Part shown: piece by piece, positions 25,099 through 33,330 of the stretch
Layout: each line of letters opens with the position of its first letter
Numbering within the stretch: position 1 is the stretch's first letter
DNA from: Salidesulfovibrio onnuriiensis
Lineage (GTDB): Bacteria; Desulfobacterota; Desulfovibrionia; Desulfovibrionales; Desulfovibrionaceae
Direction of reading: 5' to 3'
NCBI RefSeq assembly: GCF_008001235.1
Contig: NZ_CP040751.1
Location: 1,409,001 to 1,473,000 of the forward strand
Length of the DNA: 64,000 nucleotides
Made by a program: the position numbers and the translations under genes
The notes under the pieces: generated by a model
What the model saw: the letters and a program-made list of their open reading frames with translations, nothing else
Told to the model about the DNA's origin: nothing
Database searches by the model: none

Positions 25099-26538
25099 AT
25101 GGTAGACAAGGATTTATTGTCCATGCAGGAAGCCCGTTCCCTGGTTCGCGCCGCAAAAAAGGCCCAGGCCGATTTTGCCCAGTACGACCAGGAACACGTG
25201 GACGCCATCGTCAAGGCCATCGCCGAGGAAGCTGTTGCCCATGCCGAGTGCCTGGCTGAGCTGGCTGTGGAAGAGACCGGTTTCGGCAAGGTCCAGGACA
25301 AGAAGGTCAAGAACATTCTGGCCAGCGAAAAGCTCATCGAGGCCACCAAGGACATGAAGACCATTGGTGTGCTCCATGAGGACAAGGCCCACAAGGTGGT
25401 GGAAATCGCCGTGCCCATGGGTGTCATTGCAGGGATCATTCCCTCCACCAACCCCACGTCCACGACCATCTACAAGTCCATCATTTCCCTGAAGTCCGGC
25501 AACGCCATCGTCTTCACCCCGCACCCGAGCGCCAAGAAGTGCATCGGCAAGACCGTGGAAATGATCCGCGGCGTGCTCAAGAAGTGCGGCGTGTGCGAAG
25601 ACATGGTCTCCGTCATGAGCGTGCCCACCATCCAGGGCAGCGGCGAACTCATGAAGGTGGCCGACCTGATCCTGGCCACCGGCGGCCCGGGCATGGTCAA
25701 GGCCGCTTACAGCTCCGGCACCCCGGCCCTGGGCGTGGGCGCAGGCAACGTGCCCGCCTACATTGAGCGCAGCGCCGACATCGAGGACGCCATCACCAAG
25801 ATCATGGCTTCCAAGACCTTTGACAACGGCACTGTCTGCGCTTCCGAGCAGTCCATCATCACGGACGCCTGTATCGCCGACAAGGTCAAGGCCACCCTCA
25901 TGGCGCAGGGCGGCTACTTCCTGGAAGGCGAAAAGCTGGACAAGGTCAAGGCCGTCATGGAACGCGGCAACGGTTCCATGAACCCGGACATTGTGGGACG
26001 CAGCGCCGAGTACATCGCCAAGCTGGCCGGCATCGAGGTCCCGCACGGCACCCGCCTGCTGGTCTCCACCGAAAAGGGCGTCGGTCCCAAGTACCCCTTC
26101 TCCAAGGAAAAGCTGACCCAGCTTCTGGCCTTCTACGTGGTCGAGGGCTGGCATGAAGCCTGCGAGCTGTGCCACGCACTGCTGGAAAACGGCGGCGTGG
26201 GCCACTCCCTGTCCATCCACTCCCACAATGAAGACGTCATCCGCGAGTTCGGCATGAAGAAGCCGGTCTCCAGGATGCTGGTGAACACCCCGTCCACCCA
26301 CGGCGCGGTGGGCCTCTCCACTTCGCTGTTTCCGTCCCTCACCCTGGGCTGCGGCGCAGTGGGCGGCAGCGCCACTTCCGACAACGTCACTCCGCTGAAC
26401 CTCATGAACGTGCGTCGTATCGCCTACGATCTGGGCACCACGACCTGCCAGAAGGCTCCGGAAAAGACGGAAGGAACCAATCTCGACGTGCAGGCCATCA
26501 CCGCCATGATCGTCGAGCAACTGAAACAGATGGCTTAA
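25099..26538 (+). CDS. CoA-acylating acetaldehyde dehydrogenase
   Basis: A 479-residue enzyme that oxidises acetaldehyde released by CutC to acetyl-CoA with NAD+ and CoA inside the compartment. The catalytic cysteine is C247 in FDNGTVCASEQ. The cofactor-binding glycine region (GVGAGN) and IIPSTNPTSTTIYK are intact. The C-terminus ends with a linker and amphipathic helix (LDVQAITAMIVEQLKQMA), a likely encapsulation peptide. GAGGAG lies before the ATG, four bases after the stop of the BMC-H gene. This is the active partner of the cysteine-less homologue at 19345. Confidence 0.94.
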   Translation: MVDKDLLSMQEARSLVRAAKKAQADFAQYDQEHVDAIVKAIAEEAVAHAECLAELAVEETGFGKVQDKKVKNILASEKLIEATKDMKTIGVLHEDKAHKVVEIAVPMGVIAGIIPSTNPTSTTIYKSIISLKSGNAIVFTPHPSAKKCIGKTVEMIRGVLKKCGVCEDMVSVMSVPTIQGSGELMKVADLILATGGPGMVKAAYSSGTPALGVGAGNVPAYIERSADIEDAITKIMASKTFDNGTVCASEQSIITDACIADKVKATLMAQGGYFLEGEKLDKVKAVMERGNGSMNPDIVGRSAEYIAKLAGIEVPHGTRLLVSTEKGVGPKYPFSKEKLTQLLAFYVVEGWHEACELCHALLENGGVGHSLSIHSHNEDVIREFGMKKPVSRMLVNTPSTHGAVGLSTSLFPSLTLGCGAVGGSATSDNVTPLNLMNVRRIAYDLGTTTCQKAPEKTEGTNLDVQAITAMIVEQLKQMA

Positions 26539-26599
26539 TCCCGGCGAGGGATGTTGGTGGCTTAACTAGCCGAATATAAAACATTTAAAGGAGAATAAC

Positions 26600-26881
26600 A
26601 TGTCCCTGAACGCACTCGGAATGATCGAGACCAAAGGCCTGGTCGGCGCTGTCGAAGCAGCTGACGCAATGGTGAAGGCAGCTAACGTGACCCTGGTGGG
26701 CAAGTCCCAGGTGGGCGGCGGTCTGGTGACCGTCATGGTTCGCGGCGATGTGGGCGCAGTCAAGGCTGCCGTCGACGCCGGCGCTGCAGCCGCCAAGAAC
26801 GTGGGCGAACTGATCAGTGTTCACGTGATTCCCCGCCCGCACGGCGAAGTGGAAACCATCCTGCCTTCCGCACAGGGTTAA
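26600..26881 (+). CDS. BMC-H hexameric shell protein
   Basis: A 93-residue single-domain BMC protein, the main facet tile of the shell. It starts [27 protein letters not shown] and has the pore-loop and helix pattern of PduA-like proteins, ending [15 protein letters not shown] strong ribosome site (AAAGGAGA) precedes it, fitting high expression. It is almost identical to the 89-residue copy at 30364. A stable hairpin (26944-26974) follows in the message. Confidence 0.95.
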   Translation: MSLNALGMIETKGLVGAVEAADAMVKAANVTLVGKSQVGGGLVTVMVRGDVGAVKAAVDAGAAAAKNVGELISVHVIPRPHGEVETILPSAQG

Positions 26882-26943
26882 TAGGAAAAGCACTCCCGGG
26901 ACACTGAGGATGCTGGGCATCCGGGCACGGCGTCCTGGGCCGA

Positions 26944-26974
26944 GGAGCGGAGGGGGAAACTCCTCCTCCGCTCC
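26944..26974 (+). other. Intra-operon stem-loop after BMC-H gene
   Basis: Ten-base perfect stem GGAGCGGAGG / CCTCCGCTCC with an 11-base loop, between the BMC-H gene and pduL. There is no T-run, so it is more likely an mRNA-stabilising or processing element than a terminator. Confidence 0.65.
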
Positions 26975-27019
26975 GATCCCGAACCGGAATTGAAATAACA
27001 ACCTGCAAGCGAAGCAAGC

Positions 27020-27694
27020 ATGAACGATAAAGCCATCAACGATATTTTGGGTGGGGTCATCCAGACGGTCCTGGACCAGCTGAAGGACACGACCCCGGCG
27101 GCAGCACCGGCCTGTGCCGGCTCCGACGACACCATCCCGGTGGAGCTGTCCGCGCGCCACGTGCATCTGAGCGAAGCCGACGCCATGGAACTCTTCGGCC
27201 ATCCGTTGACCCCGGTTCGCGACCTTTCCCAGCCGGGCCAGTTCCTGGCCGAGGAGCGCGTTCGCCTCATCGGTCCCAAGGGAGTCATGGACAACGTGGC
27301 CGTGCTCGGTCCGTCCCGCAGCAGCTCCCAGGTTGAGATTTCCAAGACCGACGCCCGCATCCTGGGCGTGAACGCCCCGGTGCGCCAGTCCGGCGACGTC
27401 GAAGGCACCCCGGGCATTGTCCTGGCCTCCCAGACCGGCATCGTGGGCATGGAAGAGGGCGTCATCGTGGCCGCCCGCCACATCCACATGTCCCCGGAAG
27501 ACGCCAGGCGCCTCTGTGTTTCCGACAAGGAAAAGGTCTGCGTGCGCCTGGATTCCGAGCGCCCCGTGATTCTGGAGGACGTGCTGGTTCGCGTGAACCC
27601 CGAGTTCAAGCTGGCCATGCACATCGACCCGGACGAAGGCAACGGCTCCGGCTGGACCTCCAAGGTCACCGGCCGCATCGTGCCCAAGCACTAG
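27020..27694 (+). CDS. pduL: PduL-type phosphate acyltransferase
   Basis: A 224-residue zinc enzyme that converts acetyl-CoA and phosphate to acetyl-phosphate and CoA, recycling CoA within the compartment. Metal-binding histidines appear in two repeats, ARHVHLS (H47, H49) and ARHIHMS (H154, H156), with another candidate in AMHIDPDEGN. The first 22 residues (AINDILGGVIQTVLDQLKD) form an amphipathic helix typical of PduL encapsulation peptides. The ribosome site is weak (CGAAGCAAGC), possibly lowering its output relative to shell genes. Confidence 0.94.
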   Translation: MNDKAINDILGGVIQTVLDQLKDTTPAAAPACAGSDDTIPVELSARHVHLSEADAMELFGHPLTPVRDLSQPGQFLAEERVRLIGPKGVMDNVAVLGPSRSSSQVEISKTDARILGVNAPVRQSGDVEGTPGIVLASQTGIVGMEEGVIVAARHIHMSPEDARRLCVSDKEKVCVRLDSERPVILEDVLVRVNPEFKLAMHIDPDEGNGSGWTSKVTGRIVPKH

Positions 27695-27706
27695 ACGGAG
27701 AGAACA

Positions 27707-28525
27707 ATGGACTTTGCAGCCGTGGACCGACAGATCAGCGCCCTCGAGGCCTGCCTGGAAAACACCGTTCCCGTGAAAGCCGATGAAAAGCTTCACGTGG
27801 GCGTGGATCTCGGCACCGCCTACATCGTGGTGGTGGTCCTCAACAGCGCCAAGGAACCCGTGGCCTGCGCCATGGAGTTTGCCCAGGTCATCAAGGACGG
27901 CCTGGTGGTGGACTATATCGGCGCCACCCGCATTGTCCGCAAGCTCGTGGATCAGCTCGGCGACCGTCTCGGCCGCGAGCTGACCCACGCGGCCATTGCC
28001 GTGCCTCCGGGCACCGGCGACAAGGACTGCAAGACCCACAAGTACGTGGTGGAGGGCGCGGGCCTGGAAGTGACCGGCACCTTGGACGAACCCACCGCGG
28101 CCAACGCGGTGCTCGGCCTGGAGAACGGCGTCATCGTGGATATCGGCGGCGGCACCACCGGCCTTTCCGTGCTGGAGAACGGCGAAGTCACCTACGTGGC
28201 CGACGAGGCCACGGGCGGCACCCACGTCTCCCTGGTGCTGGCGGGCAACTACGACATCGATTTCAAGGAAGCCGAGGCGCTCAAGAAGCAGCCCGAGCGC
28301 CAGGCCGAAGTGCTCAACGTGGTCCGCCCGGTGGTTCAGAAGATGGCCTCCATCGTCAAGCGGCACATCGAGGGGCGCAACGTCTCCGCCATCCACGTGG
28401 TGGGCGGGACCTGCTGCCTCAAGGACATGGAAAAAGTCATGGAAAAGGAACTGGGCATCCCGGTGCACAAGCCGGCCAACCCCTTCCTTGTCACCCCGTT
28501 GGGCATTGCCCTGAACTGCGCCTAG
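27707..28525 (+). CDS. eutJ: EutJ-like actin/Hsp70-fold chaperone
   Basis: A 272-residue member of the EutJ family, an ASKHA (actin/Hsp70 fold) ATP-binding protein found in microcompartment operons and thought to assist assembly or enzyme maintenance. Phosphate-1 motif VGVDLGTAYIVVVV is near residues 27-40, and the phosphate-2 motif VIVDIGGGTTGLSV near 138-151. The adenosine motif VVGGTCCLKDME is near the C-terminus. It is read 12 bases after pduL. Its exact job in the choline compartment is not known. Confidence 0.92.
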   Translation: MDFAAVDRQISALEACLENTVPVKADEKLHVGVDLGTAYIVVVVLNSAKEPVACAMEFAQVIKDGLVVDYIGATRIVRKLVDQLGDRLGRELTHAAIAVPPGTGDKDCKTHKYVVEGAGLEVTGTLDEPTAANAVLGLENGVIVDIGGGTTGLSVLENGEVTYVADEATGGTHVSLVLAGNYDIDFKEAEALKKQPERQAEVLNVVRPVVQKMASIVKRHIEGRNVSAIHVVGGTCCLKDMEKVMEKELGIPVHKPANPFLVTPLGIALNCA

Positions 28526-28536
28526 GAGAACCGAAC

Positions 28537-29136
28537 ATGGACATGAACGAACTGGCCCGCACCATAGCCGAGGAAGTCCTGAGACAGCTCAGGCGCGACC
28601 GGGCCGAGCAGCACGCCGGGGAATGCGCCCTGGTGCTGGCCGAGCGCGACTGCCTCCTGGCCGACAAGGTTCATGCCTGCCTGGGTGATGAATACGAACT
28701 TTTCTTTTTCGGCGAAGACATGCACGACCGGACGCCCTGCCGATACATTCTGCCCACACTCTCTTGTGCCGCGCTGGCTGAACTCGCCACCGGCGGTGCG
28801 TCCGGATCTTTTTCCTTCGCTGTCCTGAAACTGCTGCTGCAGGGCCGGGAAGTGGAGGTGCTCGAGTTTGAATACAAAGCCTACGCCGAGACGGCGCCGG
28901 GCCCGCTTTACAGCATGTACGAGTCCCATGCTGCAACGGTTGCGGGCTTCGGGCTCAAGGCTTTCCGGCCCAAGCAGCCGGATACGGTCAGGTTCCGGGA
29001 CACCCTGGTGACCGAGGCCGTGGTTCGGGAGGCGGCGGGAGCGTCCGTGCTCATGGTGCCCGCCAAGGCCCTGGTCACGCCCCAGGCATACGAGGTGTCC
29101 AAGGACCTGAATCTCACCATTCAGAAATGTTTATGA
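28537..29136 (+). CDS. Microcompartment-associated protein (TIGR02536-like)
   Basis: A 199-residue protein found, as far as I recall, only in microcompartment loci and sometimes labelled ethanolamine utilisation protein (TIGR02536). The N-terminal helix (MNELARTIAEEVLRQLRRD) is amphipathic, like encapsulation peptides. The middle looks like a flavoprotein-type alpha/beta domain, and the end (MVPAKALVTPQAYEVSKDLNLTI) resembles the short motif near the N-terminus of EutT/EutQ-type proteins. AGGAG precedes the ATG. Catalytic activity is not known; a cargo or assembly role is inferred. Confidence 0.7.
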   Translation: MDMNELARTIAEEVLRQLRRDRAEQHAGECALVLAERDCLLADKVHACLGDEYELFFFGEDMHDRTPCRYILPTLSCAALAELATGGASGSFSFAVLKLLLQGREVEVLEFEYKAYAETAPGPLYSMYESHAATVAGFGLKAFRPKQPDTVRFRDTLVTEAVVREAAGASVLMVPAKALVTPQAYEVSKDLNLTIQKCL

Positions 29137-29148
29137 GGATGTTGGCGT

Positions 29149-29415
29149 ATGATGATCGGTAAAGTGATCGGCAATGTCTGGGCCACGCGCAAGGAAGATT
29201 CCCTGTGCGGGCTGAAGCTCATGGTGGTGCAGCGGCTGGACGCAGCCAACGGCGGCGCCAAGGAGAGCTTCGTGGCAGTGGATTGCGTGAGCGCGGGTAT
29301 CGGCGAGGAAGTGCTCGTGGCCACGGGCAGCTCCGCCCGCAAGGCGCTCAGGAATCAGGAAGCCCCGGTTGATGCGGCCATCGTCGGCATCATCGACGGC
29401 TGCGAAGAAGGCTAG
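29149..29415 (+). CDS. BMC-P pentameric vertex protein (EutN/CcmL family)
   Basis: An 88-residue protein that caps the twelve vertices of the shell as a pentamer. It begins MMIGKVIGNVWATRKEDSLCGLKLMVVQ, the standard EutN/CcmL opening, and has FVAVDCVSAGIGEEVLVATGSSAR and the closing AAIVGIIDG. It is the only BMC-P gene in the locus, enough for a closed shell. Either of the two first ATGs could be used. Confidence 0.95.
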   Translation: MMIGKVIGNVWATRKEDSLCGLKLMVVQRLDAANGGAKESFVAVDCVSAGIGEEVLVATGSSARKALRNQEAPVDAAIVGIIDGCEEG

Positions 29416-29432
29416 GGCGCAAGGAGTTTCTC

Positions 29433-29981
29433 GTGGATACCCTGGGTGTTGTCGAATGCAGGAGCATCGCCGCCGGCGTGGAAGTGGCGGACGGCATGAT
29501 GAAGGTGGCCGACGTGGAGCTGGTCCGGGCCGCCACCATCTGCTCGGGCCGGTACATGATCTACGTTTCGGGCGACCGCGCGGCCGTGGCCACCTCGGTG
29601 CGCCATGCCGAGGAATCGGGCCGAGGCCTCAAGGGCAGCTTCGTCATCTCCAATGTCTCGCCCCAGGTCATGGCCGTGCTGCGCAAGGAAAGCGTTCTCC
29701 CGGAACCCGGGGCGCTGGGCGTCATCGAATGCCGCTGCGTTTCCGCGGGGATCTCGGCGGCGGACGCTGCCGTGAAGCGCTCGGCCATCACCCTGGCCCG
29801 TCTCGTGACCGGGCAGGGCATCAACGGCAAATCGTATTTCGTCATCAGCGGCGACGTGGCCTCGGTGCGTGAAGCGACCGAGGTGGCAAAGGCCGCTTTG
29901 GACAAGGATCTTATTGAGGCGGTTGTAATCCCCAGACCGGACGCCTCGGTCGTAAAAGCTCTCGTAAGGGGGGTGAGGTAA
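29433..29981 (+). CDS. BMC-T shell protein, PduT-like
   Basis: A 182-residue tandem-domain shell protein (BMC 1: residues 3-85; BMC 2: about 93-175). The first pore loop reads ATICSGRYMIYVSGD, with C37 at the place of PduT Cys38, which holds a 4Fe-4S cluster in the trimer pore. It may carry electrons through the shell to or from the PduS-like protein at 31992. Translation starts at GTG 29433 with AAGGAG upstream. The overlap of function with the second PduT-like gene (33331) is unclear. Confidence 0.9.
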   Translation: MDTLGVVECRSIAAGVEVADGMMKVADVELVRAATICSGRYMIYVSGDRAAVATSVRHAEESGRGLKGSFVISNVSPQVMAVLRKESVLPEPGALGVIECRCVSAGISAADAAVKRSAITLARLVTGQGINGKSYFVISGDVASVREATEVAKAALDKDLIEAVVIPRPDASVVKALVRGVR

Positions 29982-29984
29982 GCA

Positions 29985-30332
29985 ATGAAAAAGAAACTCG
30001 TGGAAGTGGGCAATCTGGACCCCTACATCTGCCTGGACAGCAAGAAGTTCTACATGGACGACAACATGATCCTGACGCCTGGCGCCAGGGACGAGCTGAG
30101 CCGCAGGGGCATCGCCATCGTCTGCGGAGCCAAGCCGGAAGCGGCCTATGCCTCCAAGGAAGAACACGCGCACGACGCGGCCTGCACCCCCGCGGAACAC
30201 GGCTGCAACGGCGTGGAAGACCTGCTTGTCGCCGTGGCCGCCATGGTCAAGACCGAGTTCGGCGTCGAAGACCCCGAAGTGCTCAAGGCCATCAGCTGCG
30301 AAGCCGTGAAAACCATCAAGGAAAATATTTAG
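29985..30332 (+). CDS. Small microcompartment-locus protein, EutT N-terminus-like
   Basis: A 115-residue protein of unknown function. The segment MILTPGARDELSRRGIAIV resembles the N-terminal motif of EutT/EutQ proteins, but no adenosyltransferase domain follows. A Cys/His-containing linker (HAHDAACTPAEHGC) could bind metal. The C-terminal helix (VEDLLVAVAAMVKTEF, VLKAISCEAVKTIKENI) is amphipathic and may contact shell or cargo. GAGGTAAG precedes the ATG, and the gene directly follows a PduT-like shell gene. Confidence 0.62.
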   Translation: MKKKLVEVGNLDPYICLDSKKFYMDDNMILTPGARDELSRRGIAIVCGAKPEAAYASKEEHAHDAACTPAEHGCNGVEDLLVAVAAMVKTEFGVEDPEVLKAISCEAVKTIKENI

Positions 30333-30363
30333 GCACAAGAGAACCTAATAAAAGGAGAATGTC

Positions 30364-30633
30364 ATGATGAATGCATTGGGTATGATCGAAACCCGTGGAC
30401 TGGTGGGCGCAGTCGAGGCTGCCGACGCCATGGTCAAGGCCGCCAACGTTGAACTGGTTGGCCGCGAACAGGTGGGCGGCGGTCTGGTGACCGTCATGGT
30501 CCGTGGCGACGTGGGCGCAGTCAAGGCCGCTGTCGACGCCGGCGCAGCCGCTGCCAAGAACGTGGGCGAGCTGATCAGCGTGCACGTGATCCCCCGTCCG
30601 CACAACGAAGTGGAAATGATTCTTCCCAAATAA
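30364..30633 (+). CDS. BMC-H hexameric shell protein, second copy
   Basis: An 89-residue BMC-H tile, nearly identical to the copy at 26600 (differences are mostly at the two ends and a few surface positions such as VELVGREQ versus VTLVGKSQ). It has an AAAGGAGA ribosome site and is followed by a long imperfect hairpin (30694-30755). A recent duplication, or gene conversion between the two copies, is likely. The pair would allow mixed hexamers or simply higher dose. Confidence 0.95.
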   Translation: MMNALGMIETRGLVGAVEAADAMVKAANVELVGREQVGGGLVTVMVRGDVGAVKAAVDAGAAAAKNVGELISVHVIPRPHNEVEMILPK

Positions 30634-30693
30634 GGGAAACAGCGTGACGCGGCCATATGCTCCCTTTGGTCCGCGTCTTCAAGCGCATTGGTC

Positions 30694-30755
30694 CTGAAAG
30701 GGGACTGGGCCGGAGAGCCCACCCCGCACCCCGGGTTCTCCGGTCCACCTTTCAG
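30694..30755 (+). other. Intra-operon long stem-loop after second BMC-H gene
   Basis: Outer stem CTGAAAG / CTTTCAG (30694-30700, 30749-30755) with an inner stem CCGGAGA / TCTCCGG around a GC-rich loop. It lacks a T-run. Position and type mirror the hairpin after the other BMC-H gene, suggesting an mRNA-stability or processing role. Confidence 0.62.
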
Positions 30756-30845
30756 CGCCAGGCAGGGAGCCAAATTTCCGCCGGTGAAACAACGTCTGGC
30801 AAAGTGATCGAAGACAACACGTTTTAATATAGATTGGAGAATCCG

Positions 30846-31955
30846 GTGACACAGTTCTACGGAAAAACAAAAATCTGCTACGGCGAAGATTCCCTGGAAA
30901 CCCTGGAGCACATCCCGGCAAAGCAGGCCTTCATCGTGACCGACCCGTTCATGGTCAAGGTCGGTTTCGCGGACCGCGTCAAGAGCCATCTGGACCGCGC
31001 GGGCATCCCCCACCGCACCTTCGACGGCGTCGAGCCCGACCCGTCCCTGGAGACCGTGACCACGGGCACCAAGCTGTTCCTGCAGGACCAGGCCGACCTG
31101 ATCATCGCCCTGGGCGGCGGTTCGCCCATCGACGCCGCAAAGGCCATTTCCTTCTTTGCGCACAAGGCCTGCGAGGACAAGCCCAAGCCCACCCTGGTGG
31201 CCATCCCGACCACCAGCGGCACCGGCTCCGAAGTGACCGCCATCTCCGTGGTCACGGACAAGGTCAACGAGGTCAAGATTCCGCTCAACGACGAGCTGCT
31301 GATTCCGGACATGGCCATCCTGGACCCGCGCTTTACCCGTTCGCTGCCGCCCCACGTGACGGCCGCCACGGGCATGGACGTGCTCACCCACGCCATCGAG
31401 GCTTACACCTCGCGCCAGTCCAACGCCTTCACCTCCATCTACGCCAAGTACGCCATCCGCTACGTGTTCCAGTACCTGTACCGCGCATACAGGAACGGCG
31501 ACGACATGGAAGCCAGGAAGCGCATGCTGCTCGGCTCCTGCATGGCGGGCATGGCCTTCAACAACAGCGGCCTGGGCATCACCCACAGCGTGGCCCACAG
31601 CCTGGGCGGCATCTTCCACGTGCCCCACGGCCTGGCCAATGCCGTGGTCCTGCCGCACGCCATCCGGTTCAACAGCTTTGACGCCGGCATCCGCTATCAG
31701 GAGATCGCCCAGATGCTGCACATGCCTGCGGAAACCGTGGAAGAGGGCACCGAGAGCCTGATCTCGGCCGTGTGCGAACTGAACGATTCCATGGGCATCC
31801 CCACCCAGATCCGGGGACTGAAGATCGAGGAAACAACCTTCCGCGAGCACATGGACGTCATGGCCAAGAATGTTTTGGAAGACATCTGCACCGAAGGCAA
31901 CCCGAGACGGCCGTCCCGCGGCGACGTCAAGTTGCTTCTGGAGCAGGCCTGGTAA
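30846..31955 (+). CDS. Iron-containing alcohol dehydrogenase
   Basis: A 369-residue type III alcohol dehydrogenase that reduces acetaldehyde to ethanol and so regenerates NAD+ for the aldehyde dehydrogenase inside the compartment. NAD-binding GGGSPIDAAK is near residue 90, and metal ligands lie in MDVLTHAIEAY, THSVAHSLGG and HVPHGLANA. The start is GTG 30846 with GGAGA six bases upstream; upstream in-frame codons lack a site. The C-terminus ends VKLLLEQAW. Confidence 0.94.
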   Translation: MTQFYGKTKICYGEDSLETLEHIPAKQAFIVTDPFMVKVGFADRVKSHLDRAGIPHRTFDGVEPDPSLETVTTGTKLFLQDQADLIIALGGGSPIDAAKAISFFAHKACEDKPKPTLVAIPTTSGTGSEVTAISVVTDKVNEVKIPLNDELLIPDMAILDPRFTRSLPPHVTAATGMDVLTHAIEAYTSRQSNAFTSIYAKYAIRYVFQYLYRAYRNGDDMEARKRMLLGSCMAGMAFNNSGLGITHSVAHSLGGIFHVPHGLANAVVLPHAIRFNSFDAGIRYQEIAQMLHMPAETVEEGTESLISAVCELNDSMGIPTQIRGLKIEETTFREHMDVMAKNVLEDICTEGNPRRPSRGDVKLLLEQAW

Positions 31956-31991
31956 GAACCCCGACTTGTTCTTTTTCTGAAGGGGAAAACA

Positions 31992-33317
31992 ATGCAAGAG
32001 CAGATTGTAGCGAAGATAAGGGAAGCCGGCGTCGTGGGCGCCGGCGGCGCAGGGCTGCCCACCCATGTGAAGGCGGGCGCCACCGTGGAGACGGTGCTGG
32101 TCAACGGCGCCTCCTGCGAGCCCCTGCTCATGAGCGACCCGTATCTCCTGGAAGCGGAGATCGACATGGTTGTTCGCGGGCTGGAATACATCATGGACTG
32201 TGTGGGCGCCAAGCGCGGCGTCATCTGCCTCAAGGGCAAGCACGGGAAGGCCATGGAAGTGGTGCGCGAGCGAGTGTCCAGGGACGGCTCCGGCCGTCTG
32301 GAGGCCTTTGAGCTCGGCGACTTCTACCCGGCGGGCGACGAGCAGGTGCTCGTGCGCGAGGTGCTGGGCAAGACCATTCCCGAGCGCGGCCTGCCCCTGC
32401 AGGTTGGCGCGGTGGTCAGCAACGTGGAGTCGCTCCTGAACGTGGCCCTGGCCATGGACGGCAAGCCCGTGACCCATCGCTACGTCACCGTCACCGGCGA
32501 GGTGAAGACCCCCATGGTGGTCAAGGTGCCCGTGGGCACCCTGGTCCGGGACGTGCTCGCCTTCGCGGGCGGTCCCACCATTGCCGACTACAAGGTCGTG
32601 GACGGCGGTCCCATGATGGGCCGCGTGCTGCCGGATACCGAGCAGTCCGTGACCAAGACCACCTCCGGCCTGATCGTGCTGCCGCCCGAACACAACGTGG
32701 TGGCCCCCAAGATCATGGACCCCGAGCGCATCCGCCGCATCACCAACACCATCTGCTGTCAGTGTTCGCGGTGTACGGACCTGTGCCCGCGCAACCTGCT
32801 GGGCCATTCCCTGCACCCCCACAAGCTCATGCGCGTGCTCGAGTCCCAGATCATGGAGACCGAGGTGGCCAAGGAGGCCCTGCTCTGTTCCGAATGCGGC
32901 CTGTGCGAGAAGTTCGCCTGTCCCATGGGCGTGTCTCCCCGCGAGGTCAACGCCCAGATCAAGAAGGTGCTCATGGCTAACCGCGTCGCCTGGGAAGCCG
33001 GGGACAAGGAATACCGGGCCAACCCGTTCCGGGAAAGCCGCGCCGTGCCCACCAAGCGCCTCATCCAGCGCCTGGACCTGGTCAGGTACGACGGCCATCC
33101 GGCCTTTGCGGGCGAAATGAGCTCCTCCCTGGTGCGCATCCCGCTGCACCAGCACATCGGCGCTCCGTCCCAATGTGTCGTTTCCGTGGGCGACCACGTG
33201 AGCAAGGGCGACCTGCTCGGCGAAGTGCCCGAGGGCGCCATGGCCGCCCGGGTCCACTCCAGCATCGACGGCGTGGTCGAGTCCATTGCCGACGGCAAAG
33301 TAACCATCAAGGCTTAA
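31992..33317 (+). CDS. PduS/RnfC-like Fe-S flavoprotein
   Basis: A 441-residue redox protein with an N-terminal RnfC-type NADH/FMN domain (IREAGVVGAGGAGLPTHVKA), an SLBB domain, two 4Fe-4S motifs (ICCQCSRCTDLCPR and CSECGLCEKFACP) and a C-terminal biotinyl-like hammerhead (VSVGDHVSKGDLLGEVPEGA). In propanediol compartments PduS reduces cobalamin and pairs with PduT in the shell. This locus is B12-independent, so here it more likely passes electrons to or from the interior for NAD+ recycling or CutD reduction (inference). It lies directly before a PduT-like gene. Confidence 0.9.
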   Translation: MQEQIVAKIREAGVVGAGGAGLPTHVKAGATVETVLVNGASCEPLLMSDPYLLEAEIDMVVRGLEYIMDCVGAKRGVICLKGKHGKAMEVVRERVSRDGSGRLEAFELGDFYPAGDEQVLVREVLGKTIPERGLPLQVGAVVSNVESLLNVALAMDGKPVTHRYVTVTGEVKTPMVVKVPVGTLVRDVLAFAGGPTIADYKVVDGGPMMGRVLPDTEQSVTKTTSGLIVLPPEHNVVAPKIMDPERIRRITNTICCQCSRCTDLCPRNLLGHSLHPHKLMRVLESQIMETEVAKEALLCSECGLCEKFACPMGVSPREVNAQIKKVLMANRVAWEAGDKEYRANPFRESRAVPTKRLIQRLDLVRYDGHPAFAGEMSSSLVRIPLHQHIGAPSQCVVSVGDHVSKGDLLGEVPEGAMAARVHSSIDGVVESIADGKVTIKA

Positions 33318-33330
33318 GGGGAGATATACC

